A stretch of 64,000 bases of DNA from the NCBI GenBank assembly GCA_005217565.1, contig SJCO01000001.1:62001-126000 (forward strand), read 5' to 3'. The number at the start of each line of letters is the position of its first letter. Position 1 is the first letter of the stretch. Source of the stretch: Puteibacter caeruleilacunae. GTDB taxonomy: Bacteria; Bacteroidota; Bacteroidia; Bacteroidales; Prolixibacteraceae. The notes beneath the pieces are model-generated. The model worked only from the letters and a program-made list of their open reading frames with translations. It made no database searches and was not told where the DNA came from. The translations under genes and the position numbers were made by a program. Positions 33,039 to 41,303 of the stretch are shown in pieces.

Positions 33039-34175
33039 TTAATTGTTGAATGCCCTTATTTTATTGGTTATATAATGTTGTTCTTCTTGCGTGAGCCAGG
33101 GATCCATAGGTATTGACAGTACATTTTGGGATGCCCATTCTGCATGAGGAAAATCTCCCTGTTGATAGCCCATGAATTGGTATCCAGGTTGAAGATGAAG
33201 AGGGGTTGGGTAATAAACCCCTGAAGCAATCCCATTATCTTTAAGATATTCCCGAAGTTTATCTCTTTTTCCATCTTTTACGGTCAGTGTATACTGATGA
33301 AAAGAGTGGGTGGAATAAGATTCTCTTTTGGGAATGTTGATGTAGTCACATGACGATAATTGATCGTCATAGTAATTGGCAATCTCATTTTTCCTTTCTA
33401 TTTGATTGGTAAAGTAAGCAAGCTTAATTTTAAGTATTTCGGCCTGAATAGGATCTAAGCGGGAGTTAATTCCAATTAGATGATGATCATATGGGCGTTT
33501 CATACCGTGATTAGCCAGACTTCTTATTTTTTTTGCTAATTCTTTGTCTCGAGTGAAACAAGCTCCTCCATCTCCTAATGCTCCTAGATTCTTGCTAGGA
33601 AAGAAAGAGGTGCAACCAATATGACCAATTGTTCCTGCTGCTTTATATTCTTCATCGGGAGTATTTGCTATTGTACCTAAAGCCTGACAAGCATCTTCAA
33701 TAACAAATAAATTATGGTTTTTTGCAATCTCCATGATGCGATGCATTGGAGCTGACTGTCCGAATACATGAACCGGTACTATCGCTTTTGTTTTTGATGA
33801 TATCGCTTTTTCGATCTCTTTAGGATCAATATTAAAATTGGTTGGATCTATATCGACCAGTACAGGCTTTAACTTTAGCAATGCTATCACTTCAACTGTA
33901 GAAATAAATGTAAAAGGAGTTGTGATAACTTCATCTCCTGGTTGCAGGTTCAAAGCCATAAAGGCCAGTTGTAGTGCATCTGTTCCATTTCCACATGAAA
34001 TAACATTGGCTTCATCTACGATTGCTGAAAGTTGTTCTTCAAATTCACGAACATTATCACTTTTTACATATTTCCCTGATAAAATTACCTTCTGAATAGT
34101 TGAGAGAAGGTCATTTTCAATAGAAGCATGGAATCGTTGAAGATTAACCATAGGTATTTGAAGTGTTTTTTGCAT
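33039..34175 (-). CDS. DegT/DnrJ/EryC1/StrS sugar aminotransferase, WbpE-like
   Basis: PLP-dependent nucleotide-sugar aminotransferase (378 aa). PLP lysine is Lys195 in FFPSKNLGALGDGG, with VISCGNGTDALQLA, TTPFTFISTVE and VIEDACQALG as cofactor-binding blocks. It should put an amino group at C3 of the keto sugar made by the WbpB-like enzyme. First gene of the minus-strand set (aminotransferase, acetyltransferase, oxidoreductase), so the pathway steps are complete from UDP-GlcNAcA onward. WbpA- and WbpI-like genes are not in the window. Confidence 0.9.
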   Translation of the reverse strand: MQKTLQIPMVNLQRFHASIENDLLSTIQKVILSGKYVKSDNVREFEEQLSAIVDEANVISCGNGTDALQLAFMALNLQPGDEVITTPFTFISTVEVIALLKLKPVLVDIDPTNFNIDPKEIEKAISSKTKAIVPVHVFGQSAPMHRIMEIAKNHNLFVIEDACQALGTIANTPDEEYKAAGTIGHIGCTSFFPSKNLGALGDGGACFTRDKELAKKIRSLANHGMKRPYDHHLIGINSRLDPIQAEILKIKLAYFTNQIERKNEIANYYDDQLSSCDYINIPKRESYSTHSFHQYTLTVKDGKRDKLREYLKDNGIASGVYYPTPLHLQPGYQFMGYQQGDFPHAEWASQNVLSIPMDPWLTQEEQHYITNKIRAFNN

Positions 34176-34342
34176 CTTTTTTATAACTTGTTTATGCTCT
34201 AATTTATTAAAAAGTGTCTGCTTATTGAACTGTTGTAATAGAATTTTATTTTGTGTGAAAAAAGTTTTTGTTTTTATCTTTTTGATAATGAGGGATGATG
34301 TGTTTGAAAAATGATTTTGCGTAGAAAAAAATGTAAGTTGAA

Positions 34343-34374
34343 TTTGTATATTAAAATATGTTGTTCTATATTTG
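34343..34374 (+). promoter_or_regulatory. Promoter of tRNA-Lys
   Basis: TTTG (34343-34346), 20 bp, TATATTTG (34367-34374), a full match to the Bacteroidota consensus, 33 bp before the tRNA. Confidence 0.8.
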
Positions 34375-34407
34375 CAACGCCTTTGAAAAACAAGGGCCTA
34401 CGAGGAT

Positions 34408-34483
34408 GATTCAGTAGCTCAGCTGGTAGAGCACATCCCTTTTAAGGATGGGGTCCTGGGTTCGAACCCCAGCTGAATCACCA
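34408..34483 (+). tRNA. tRNA-Lys (TTT)
   Basis: Acceptor GATTCAG/CTGAATC, D-arm AGCTCAGCTGGTAGAGC, anticodon loop CTTTTAA giving TTT, T-arm GGTTCGAACCC. Encoded CCA at 34481-34483. Confidence 0.95.
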
Positions 34484-34490
34484 ACAAAAA

Positions 34491-34518
34491 GACCATCGAA
34501 TTTCGATGGTCTTTTTTA
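34491..34518 (+). terminator. Terminator of tRNA-Lys
   Basis: GACCATCGA (34491-34499) and TCGATGGTC (34503-34511) form a perfect stem around ATT, followed by TTTTTTATTTT. Confidence 0.85.
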
Positions 34519-34537
34519 TTTTATAGCACATATAAAA

Positions 34538-34575
34538 AAAGCTCAAAGATTGATATATATCTTTGAGCTTTTTGT
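34538..34575. terminator. Bidirectional terminator, end of minus-strand PUL operon
   Basis: AAAGCTCAAAGAT (34538-34550) pairs perfectly with ATCTTTGAGCTTT (34559-34571). T runs occur on the plus side and A runs on the other, so it can end the minus-strand sulfatase transcript (stop at 34599). Confidence 0.8.
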
Positions 34576-34598
34576 TTTACTAACAAAGTATCAATCTT

Positions 34599-36044
34599 TT
34601 ATTCCTTGTCCCAGAAGGTGCCTTCTTCCTTCATCTGTTTTTCAAAGTTCTCTAAGTCTGAACGAAGCTCGGTAACTTTCTCTTGTTGTTGATCTGCAAC
34701 GTCGATTCTTTCACCTAAATCCTCTTCAACTTGAAATAACAATGGTGTTTCTCTGGAAGCCTTAAATCCATAGTTGTTTCTCGTTTGAGAACCTATGCGA
34801 ATGTGAAGTTTCCACTCATCTTTACGAATTGCTGAAGGCTTATTATCTGTATAATTGTAGAAGAACCTGAATTCATCATTTTTCGCAGTATATTTTTCAG
34901 GCATCAGTATTGAACGAATATCCCTACCATCAATCGTTCTATCGCCAGGTAATTCAACTCCTGTAATGGCGAAGATTGTTGGAAGGATATCTAATGTGCT
35001 AATTGGTGTTTGCTCATTTCTATGACCTGTTATTTGGGCTGGCCAGCTAATGATGCCAGGAACACGATGTCCGCCTTCCCAGGTTGATCCTTTCCCATCT
35101 CTAAATGGAGTCGCATATCCAACCTGTAATCGGGTATCTCCATATTTTGTATCAGATTTATTGGAAAATAAAATCCAAGGTCCATTATCTGACGAGAAGA
35201 TAACAATAGTGTTTTCTCTTACACCTGTTTCTTCAAGTGTTGTCATAACCTCTCCAATGGCAGCATCAAGCTCTTCCATTACGTCTCCAAGCTTACCATT
35301 GCGCGATTTCCCCTTAAACTTATCGCTAACAAAAAGACCTAAGTGAGGCATGTTGTAAGCAATGTAGGCAAAGAATTGGTTTTTCTTATTGCGCTTGATG
35401 AAATCAACAGCAGCCTTTGTGCATATACCTGTAAGTGACTCAGAGGCTTTAACATCAGAAGGTAAATCTTTAGCAAGAGTTTCATACCCTTGGATAGGTT
35501 GATTTCCTTTCGGATTGCTCTTTAACAGCATAGCTGTACTGTAGTCATGCGAGACATTTGTTCCAATCCACTCATCAAATCCATGAGCTAAAGGTAATGC
35601 ATCCTTCGTGAAATTATTCTTTTCATTAGGAGTTCCCAGGTGCCATTTCCCAAACATTCCAGTTTTGTATCCTTTCGATTTCAAGCCCTCTGCAAGAGTC
35701 ATCTCTTTAGTATGGATGTGTTTTGGAGCTTGAGGTCCAATCACCCATGATCCAAGTCCTGAACGTCCCGGATATCGTCCCGTCATTAAGGAATATCGTG
35801 ATGCAGAACAGGCAGGAGAAGTAACATAAAACTGCGTAAAACTAACACCACTATCCTTTAGTTTTGAAATATTAGGTGTTTTAATTGTGGGATTACCGTT
35901 ATGTTCGTAATCGCCATAACCACTATCATCAAGATAGATTAGAACTACATTGGGTGTTTGATGTTTTTTCTGCTTTGCCTGGGTTGTTACCCCCAGGAGA
36001 ACTAGTAGCAAAAATACTACTAGTTTAATGTTTTTTACAATCAT
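34599..36044 (-). CDS. S1-family arylsulfatase
   Basis: Formylglycine sulfatase (481 aa) with a signal peptide ending near TTQAK. The C-S-A-S-R signature has Cys79 as formylglycine precursor (CSASRYSLMTGRYPGRSG), the metal pair is Asp39-Asp40 (YLDDSGYGD), FGKWHLG follows, and SSDNGPW supplies the second metal Asp/Asn. It would remove sulfate esters from imported glycan fragments in the periplasm. Last gene of the minus-strand enzyme run. Its start lies 6 bp after the bi-esterase stop. The sulfated position and sugar are unknown. Confidence 0.93.
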   Translation of the reverse strand: MIVKNIKLVVFLLLVLLGVTTQAKQKKHQTPNVVLIYLDDSGYGDYEHNGNPTIKTPNISKLKDSGVSFTQFYVTSPACSASRYSLMTGRYPGRSGLGSWVIGPQAPKHIHTKEMTLAEGLKSKGYKTGMFGKWHLGTPNEKNNFTKDALPLAHGFDEWIGTNVSHDYSTAMLLKSNPKGNQPIQGYETLAKDLPSDVKASESLTGICTKAAVDFIKRNKKNQFFAYIAYNMPHLGLFVSDKFKGKSRNGKLGDVMEELDAAIGEVMTTLEETGVRENTIVIFSSDNGPWILFSNKSDTKYGDTRLQVGYATPFRDGKGSTWEGGHRVPGIISWPAQITGHRNEQTPISTLDILPTIFAITGVELPGDRTIDGRDIRSILMPEKYTAKNDEFRFFYNYTDNKPSAIRKDEWKLHIRIGSQTRNNYGFKASRETPLLFQVEEDLGERIDVADQQQEKVTELRSDLENFEKQMKEEGTFWDKE

Positions 36045-36050
36045 GGTATA

Positions 36051-38108
36051 TTATTTATTGACAAAGAAATATCGTATTCTACAGGCTGATCCAATGCTCA
36101 TCTTGTTCCTTTCATCGGTCAGGCGAACCTTTAGTGTATGCTTCTTATTATCAAGGCCTGTTTCCAATGTATAATACCAAGGTAAGTGAATATTTCTACT
36201 CCAGTTGGTAAATAGATCCAGCTTCTGCCAGTCGCCACCGTCAACAGAGAACTCAATAATACCAGCATCAGGCCCCGCCGCAACAGCTATCCCAATAGCT
36301 CTTCCTTCAAATTTAAATTGAATTGCTCCTCCTTTATCTTTTCCAACCAACATTGGTACATTGCCATAATTTGCTCGCGTATGCTTACCATCAGTTGGTT
36401 TCCAGTTTTCTATCATTTTCCAGCCTTTAGCAAGCTTAGCTTTTTCTGCCAAATGTAAAACACCATTGTTGTAATTATCAGCATCAAAAGCCTTTGGTAA
36501 TTGATACATGGTAATCTTATCATCTTCAGCAACGCCACCCGACCATGCTTTATCGAGGAATGCTAGCATTGAATGAGCGTAAATACCTTGGCCGAATGGT
36601 GAAGGGTGTAGGTTTTTAAAGTCATCTTCCCACGTAAATTCACCAGCATCAATACGATCAGTAACTTCTTTTGCCAGGTTGATAGACGAAAGTCCGTAGT
36701 GAACAGCTACCTTTTCATGGTTCTGAATTACCTTAGGAATTTCTCCCTGACGATAACTTGCCATCTTACTAGGATCGACAAAGTGCATTAGCACAATATC
36801 AGTCTCAGGATTCTCCTGACGTAAGTGGCGAACAATGCCTTCCATAGCACTTACTTGCTCTTTATCTGTTCTTCCATTGGAAGAATCATTTACAGCTGCT
36901 TCTTCAAAGAGCAGGTCAATTTTACCTTTCGATAAAACATCTCTGACTAATCGGAATGAGGCAGGAGTTGTTCCCATTGATGGGATTCCTGCAGCAATAA
37001 ATTCAAATTCAGTCTCCGGAAATCTTTTTTCAAGATAACTACAGATGCTATCACGCCATCCTCCATTATAAGTAATCGAACCTCCCAGGAAGGCAACGCG
37101 ACCCTTTTTTTCGCGTTTAAATTTCATCAAACAGTTTCGAATGCCTCCTCTAATCTTATGGTAAGGTTCAGATGATAACTTAGCTTTAGGCAACTTTGTA
37201 TGATACATGATAAAATCAGCACCATACTCTGGAGTTTCTATCGGGAAATGATGGCCTTTTAATTTTTGTTGCCCTTTAGTGCAAGGAACCACTGTTGCAG
37301 GTCCTCCCAGTGCAATATAATTATCAACTAACTTTAAGGTGTTTTCCTGAGGAGGAACAATTTTATCATTCAATCCAATCATATGAAGAATAGGTGTTTT
37401 TGCGTTAGCTAGCGCATCTAAGTTGTTGATTGGGAGTTGCTCCCATGCTTTGGCTTCCTCATCTGATTTAAATCCATATTCTGTCATTAAGGTCTTCCAT
37501 GCGTCTCCCGAGCCTTCACCATGACCAAATCCTGCAGGCCAGCTTTTAAAATCACAAACAGGTGCTTCGGCATAAATACAATTCACCAATTCAGGATGTC
37601 GTTTTGCCCATCCATAAACAAATAGTCCTCCGCGACTAACACCCTCTAGTGTCATCTTTTTAGATAGGCTGTATGTCTTGATCAGATGCTTGTAGAATGC
37701 ATCCCATATGATCATTGCCTTAGGACTTCCAAAGCGATTGTCGGTGTTAACATACGCAATATGGAATCCTTTACTTAAAAGAATACTATCCATTTCTGTG
37801 TGCCAGTCAGGGAAACGTGCTCTCCACACCCAAGGATTTCCAGGTAAAGCCTGATCAGGCATAACAAGTCGGGCTGATACGCCTTCTGATTGTATCCCTA
37901 ATTCTTCCAATGAATATTTAGAATATAAGTCTGGATTGAATAGAAAATCAATTCTCTTAAAACCTTTCCACGTCAATTGTTGTCCTTCATTGATCGGATT
38001 TTTCTTGCTTCTCAACTGCGACAAATTCTCTGAAGCATGGCTGGGATTTGTAAACAGAAAAGCCAGGAGTAGTAAAACAATACTCCCGGCAGTTGATATC
38101 TTAATCAT
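36051..38108 (-). CDS. Two-domain esterase: alpha/beta hydrolase fused to SGNH hydrolase
   Basis: Secreted protein (685 aa from ATG at 38108, which gives a clean signal peptide; ATG at 38150 is an alternative directly after the preceding stop). Residues ~40-310 are an alpha/beta hydrolase: nucleophile Ser158 in EGVSRGG, likely acid Asp248 in GLNDKIVP, likely His286/287 in KGHHFP. Residues ~335-540 are an SGNH/GDSL hydrolase: Ser344 in FLGGSITYNGGW, the EAAVND block III Asn, and His501 in NLHPS. A C-terminal ~110-residue beta-rich part may be a binding module. Two esterases in one chain suggest removal of two ester types, for example acetyl groups, from the same sugar chain. Confidence 0.85.
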   Translation of the reverse strand: MIKISTAGSIVLLLLAFLFTNPSHASENLSQLRSKKNPINEGQQLTWKGFKRIDFLFNPDLYSKYSLEELGIQSEGVSARLVMPDQALPGNPWVWRARFPDWHTEMDSILLSKGFHIAYVNTDNRFGSPKAMIIWDAFYKHLIKTYSLSKKMTLEGVSRGGLFVYGWAKRHPELVNCIYAEAPVCDFKSWPAGFGHGEGSGDAWKTLMTEYGFKSDEEAKAWEQLPINNLDALANAKTPILHMIGLNDKIVPPQENTLKLVDNYIALGGPATVVPCTKGQQKLKGHHFPIETPEYGADFIMYHTKLPKAKLSSEPYHKIRGGIRNCLMKFKREKKGRVAFLGGSITYNGGWRDSICSYLEKRFPETEFEFIAAGIPSMGTTPASFRLVRDVLSKGKIDLLFEEAAVNDSSNGRTDKEQVSAMEGIVRHLRQENPETDIVLMHFVDPSKMASYRQGEIPKVIQNHEKVAVHYGLSSINLAKEVTDRIDAGEFTWEDDFKNLHPSPFGQGIYAHSMLAFLDKAWSGGVAEDDKITMYQLPKAFDADNYNNGVLHLAEKAKLAKGWKMIENWKPTDGKHTRANYGNVPMLVGKDKGGAIQFKFEGRAIGIAVAAGPDAGIIEFSVDGGDWQKLDLFTNWSRNIHLPWYYTLETGLDNKKHTLKVRLTDERNKMSIGSACRIRYFFVNK

Positions 38109-38151
38109 TTGTACTTTAGTTTTATTCGTAAAATTATAAAAATTACTCATC

Positions 38152-39546
38152 TTATTTAATGACAGGCACATGCCAATTATCTGTTCTGAAGCAAGAGGCA
38201 GGCAGACCAGCTTTATTAAAAAGGTTCGGTTCGGCAATGTTATCCCATGCAAATCGTACGGCTACAGGCTGTTTTACCTTTTTGTTCCATACTTTCACTG
38301 TATTTCCGATGATCTTTGCATTAGCAGCAACAAACACCTTATCATCACCTGCAATTTCAAAATGAGTAAGCTCCTTGCCTTTCATCATTAATCCCGATTC
38401 GGCATAGTCGAAATGAATGATGATATTTTTTCCTTCTTTCTCCATATCACGATAAATTGGCCCGCAATAGGTGATCCCTGTTTTGTTGTATGTCTTTGCC
38501 AGTGCCCAGTTGGCTAAACGTTTTCCAACATCTTGTTTGTTCCCAGGGTGTATGTTGTTGATATTACCAATGTCACTAACGACAACCATCCCTGAATTAG
38601 GAACCGTCATGGCTTTCATTTGTGCTTCACGGATTAATACGCCAGCATTCTTTTCTTTATACTTGAAAGGAGCAATCTGGACATAGTAGAATGGAAATTC
38701 AGATCCCCATTTTTGTCTCCAGCAATCAATTAATCCCGAGAACAACTTCGTGTAAGTGTATGGTGCAACACGATTACTCTCTCCTTGGTACCAGATGGAA
38801 CCGGCTAGGGTATAAGGAATCAATGGAGCAATCATGGCATTGTACATTCTTCCTGGTTTGAACGAATGCCAATTATTTTCAGGTAATTGTTTTTGGGCTT
38901 CGACTAATTCCTGATCACGCTCAACCACTTGCTCTTCAACCCAGACTTCGGCAGGGGTACCACCCCAACTTGAGTTTATAATACCAATTGGTATATCAAG
39001 CTGTTGATGCAGATTTCTTGCAAAAAAATAAGCAACAGCACTAAACTCTTCCATTGATTCTGGAGTACATTCTTTCCATTCTCCTGGAGTGTCTTGTTGT
39101 GCAGATGTAGCCTGATGACGCGGAATATGAAACAGTCGAATGTTAGGATAATTAGCTTTGGCTACCTCCTCTTTGGCATTGTTAAAACCACGCTTAGCGT
39201 TCCATTGCATATTTGATTGTCCAGAAGCCAACCAAACCTCTCCAACCATTACGTTAGATAGTGTTAACTCCTCATGTCCCTTTATAGAAATGGAAAAAGG
39301 ACCACCAGCTTTAGGTGTTGCTAGTCGTACCATCCATTTTCCTTGGAATGCTTTACAGGAAGCAGGTTGATTATTCCAACTTCCCGTAACAGTAATTTTT
39401 TCGATTGTCTCAGTAGTCCATCCCCAAATAGCAACACTATCATTTTGTTGTATTACCATATTGTCGGAAATTACGGATGGAGTCCAAATAGTGGCAAACG
39501 ACAATAAGGGGAATAAACTGATAAAGGTTAAGATTAATCTTTGCAT
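38152..39546 (-). CDS. Sialate O-acetylesterase-like carbohydrate esterase
   Basis: SGNH-fold carbohydrate esterase of the SASA (DUF303) family (464 aa) with signal peptide. Nucleophile Ser111 is in ASGQSNMQW, the oxyanion/Asn block is in SIWYQGESN, and the catalytic His probably lies in NIHPGNKQDVG. Members remove O-acetyl groups from sialic acids or from plant and algal polysaccharides. Without sialidases nearby, deacetylation of the fucose/galactose-containing PUL substrate is more likely. It lies between a GH29 gene (204 bp upstream) and the bi-esterase. Confidence 0.88.
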   Translation of the reverse strand: MQRLILTFISLFPLLSFATIWTPSVISDNMVIQQNDSVAIWGWTTETIEKITVTGSWNNQPASCKAFQGKWMVRLATPKAGGPFSISIKGHEELTLSNVMVGEVWLASGQSNMQWNAKRGFNNAKEEVAKANYPNIRLFHIPRHQATSAQQDTPGEWKECTPESMEEFSAVAYFFARNLHQQLDIPIGIINSSWGGTPAEVWVEEQVVERDQELVEAQKQLPENNWHSFKPGRMYNAMIAPLIPYTLAGSIWYQGESNRVAPYTYTKLFSGLIDCWRQKWGSEFPFYYVQIAPFKYKEKNAGVLIREAQMKAMTVPNSGMVVVSDIGNINNIHPGNKQDVGKRLANWALAKTYNKTGITYCGPIYRDMEKEGKNIIIHFDYAESGLMMKGKELTHFEIAGDDKVFVAANAKIIGNTVKVWNKKVKQPVAVRFAWDNIAEPNLFNKAGLPASCFRTDNWHVPVIK

Positions 39547-39692
39547 TTCTTTAAAAGATATTTCGATTATTAGATTTTAATATTTTCTCATTTGGTTTCA
39601 TTCATGCAGAGGATTGATCTCTGATTTATGTATATGTACTTCATTTTCTGGTTTATTAATCTGAAATAGTTTAGCCTCATAAAAACTGCAAA

Positions 39693-39723
39693 CTTGCCAG
39701 GAATGTAAAACAAACCTGGCAAG
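39693..39723 (-). other. Hairpin in spacer after GH29 gene
   Basis: CTTGCCAGG (39693-39701) pairs perfectly with CCTGGCAAG (39715-39723) around a 13-nt loop, in the only long gap (204 bp) of the minus-strand enzyme run. On the minus strand it is followed by TTTGCAGTTTTT, so it could be a weak terminator or an RNA-processing site adjusting downstream expression. Confidence 0.5.
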
Positions 39724-39750
39724 TATTCTAGAGGGTATGTTCAATCTAAA

Positions 39751-41292
39751 TTAGTTCTTTGTCTTGGTTATTTTAACTACATATGCATAGTCGGAAATAC
39801 TCCAATTAGGATCATATTGTGGCAATGTTATTTCTAAATTTTTCCCTTTTTGCTTCCAGCTTATCTTACTATCGATACCCAGCAATGATATCTTTGATCC
39901 GCTAGTAGTAGTAATATCTTTGATGATTATTTTCTTTCCAGGCCACTTTGGTAAAATAGCATATACATTATCTCCCTTTGCAGTAAATAATGCTTCTTTT
40001 ACAGCCATCCCAGGTTTAGGATTTACAGTTTGTTCAAGGATGTAATTTCCACCAACATATGCCTTACCTTTCTTCGGATTATAATCGTTGTTTCCTTTCG
40101 ACCACTGACAATGCTTTTTCCAACGCTTAGTTCCATAAATTGCTTCACTGTTGATATCCATCCATGAACCAATTTGTAGAAGGCGTTCTTGCATAATTAC
40201 AGGGATCTTACCATCAGCTGAAGGTCCAACATTAAGCAATAGATTTCCTCCCATACTCACTAAATCACATAGCATCAATACCAATGCTTTAGGAGAGGTA
40301 TAATCCTCAATGTTCTCATCTCTGTTGTATCCAAACGAGAATCCCATGCCTCGGTTTTCTTCCCAAGGTCGATCTCCTTCCATACCTTCAGTCTCATATT
40401 CAGTAGTACGATATCCTCCATGATTATGGCGACACCCTTTGAACCAACGGTCATTAATCAATACATAATCCTTACAAGGCGATTCTTCAAATAACCATGT
40501 TAAAAGCTCACCACTCTTCCAGTAATCGTCAGTCTTTGACCACTCTCCATCAGCAAACAGAATGTCTGGAGCATAACGGTTTACCAAATCCTTGAATTGA
40601 GGATGATAGTGATCCTTCACAAATTTATCTCCCGCAGCGTTATACCATGGGTGGTACCATTCATAAAGACTGTAATACAATCCTGCTTTTAAGCCTGCTT
40701 TGCGCATAGCTTCCATATATGGACCAACCAAGTCGCGTTTAGGACCAATTTCTCCTGCATTCCACTTGAAGTGTCTTGCATTTTGTGCATGCTTGTTTGG
40801 CCATAAGGTAAATCCATCGTGATGCTTTGATGTTAATATAACATACTTAGCACCAGAACGCTTGAATAGGTCAGCCCATTCGGTTGGATCATACAACTCA
40901 GCCTTAAACATCTTGGCAAAGTCGTAATAGCTTGACACATCTCCATAGGTATTCTTTTGGAAGTTAGGAATAGCATTGTGATCAGGATTATTATTCCCGA
41001 AGATGCGCTTCCCTTGTAGCCATTTTTGATACCACTCAGTGTAGGTTCCTGCTGGCGACCAAGATGGAACTGCATATGGTCCCCAGTGGATGAAAATACC
41101 AAATTTAGCATCAGAATACCATGCCGGAATAGGCCTTGCATCGATAGCTTTCCATAGTTCTGATGCAGTTTGCTTTTCAACTTTTACATCCCACTCTTTC
41201 TTTGTGTTATCCTGAGCCTCAGTGTTCACTGAGATGAGAATCAGCAGAAAGAATATTGCTGTGATTGATCTAAGCGTTTGTTTCTGTATCAT
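39751..41292 (-). CDS. GH29 alpha-L-fucosidase (first copy)
   Basis: Exo-acting retaining alpha-L-fucosidase (513 aa) with signal peptide ending near NTEAQ. GH29 hallmarks include the early FGIFIHWGPYAVPSW, LTSKHHDGFTLW (substrate-binding His-His-Asp), and ILFADGEW with Asp248 as the nucleophile. A short C-terminal beta domain follows. It lies 11 bp after the second GH29 gene, so both are made together. A role in releasing fucose from the PUL substrate is well supported, linkage is not. Confidence 0.92.
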   Translation of the reverse strand: MIQKQTLRSITAIFFLLILISVNTEAQDNTKKEWDVKVEKQTASELWKAIDARPIPAWYSDAKFGIFIHWGPYAVPSWSPAGTYTEWYQKWLQGKRIFGNNNPDHNAIPNFQKNTYGDVSSYYDFAKMFKAELYDPTEWADLFKRSGAKYVILTSKHHDGFTLWPNKHAQNARHFKWNAGEIGPKRDLVGPYMEAMRKAGLKAGLYYSLYEWYHPWYNAAGDKFVKDHYHPQFKDLVNRYAPDILFADGEWSKTDDYWKSGELLTWLFEESPCKDYVLINDRWFKGCRHNHGGYRTTEYETEGMEGDRPWEENRGMGFSFGYNRDENIEDYTSPKALVLMLCDLVSMGGNLLLNVGPSADGKIPVIMQERLLQIGSWMDINSEAIYGTKRWKKHCQWSKGNNDYNPKKGKAYVGGNYILEQTVNPKPGMAVKEALFTAKGDNVYAILPKWPGKKIIIKDITTTSGSKISLLGIDSKISWKQKGKNLEITLPQYDPNWSISDYAYVVKITKTKN

Positions 41293-41303
41293 AATTGTGT
41301 TGT

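Noticed and set aside
38152-39546. Sialic acid catabolism as the role of the SASA-family esterase
   Set aside because: No sialidase, sialate lyase or epimerase gene is nearby, and the surrounding genes are fucosidases, GH2 enzymes and a sulfatase.
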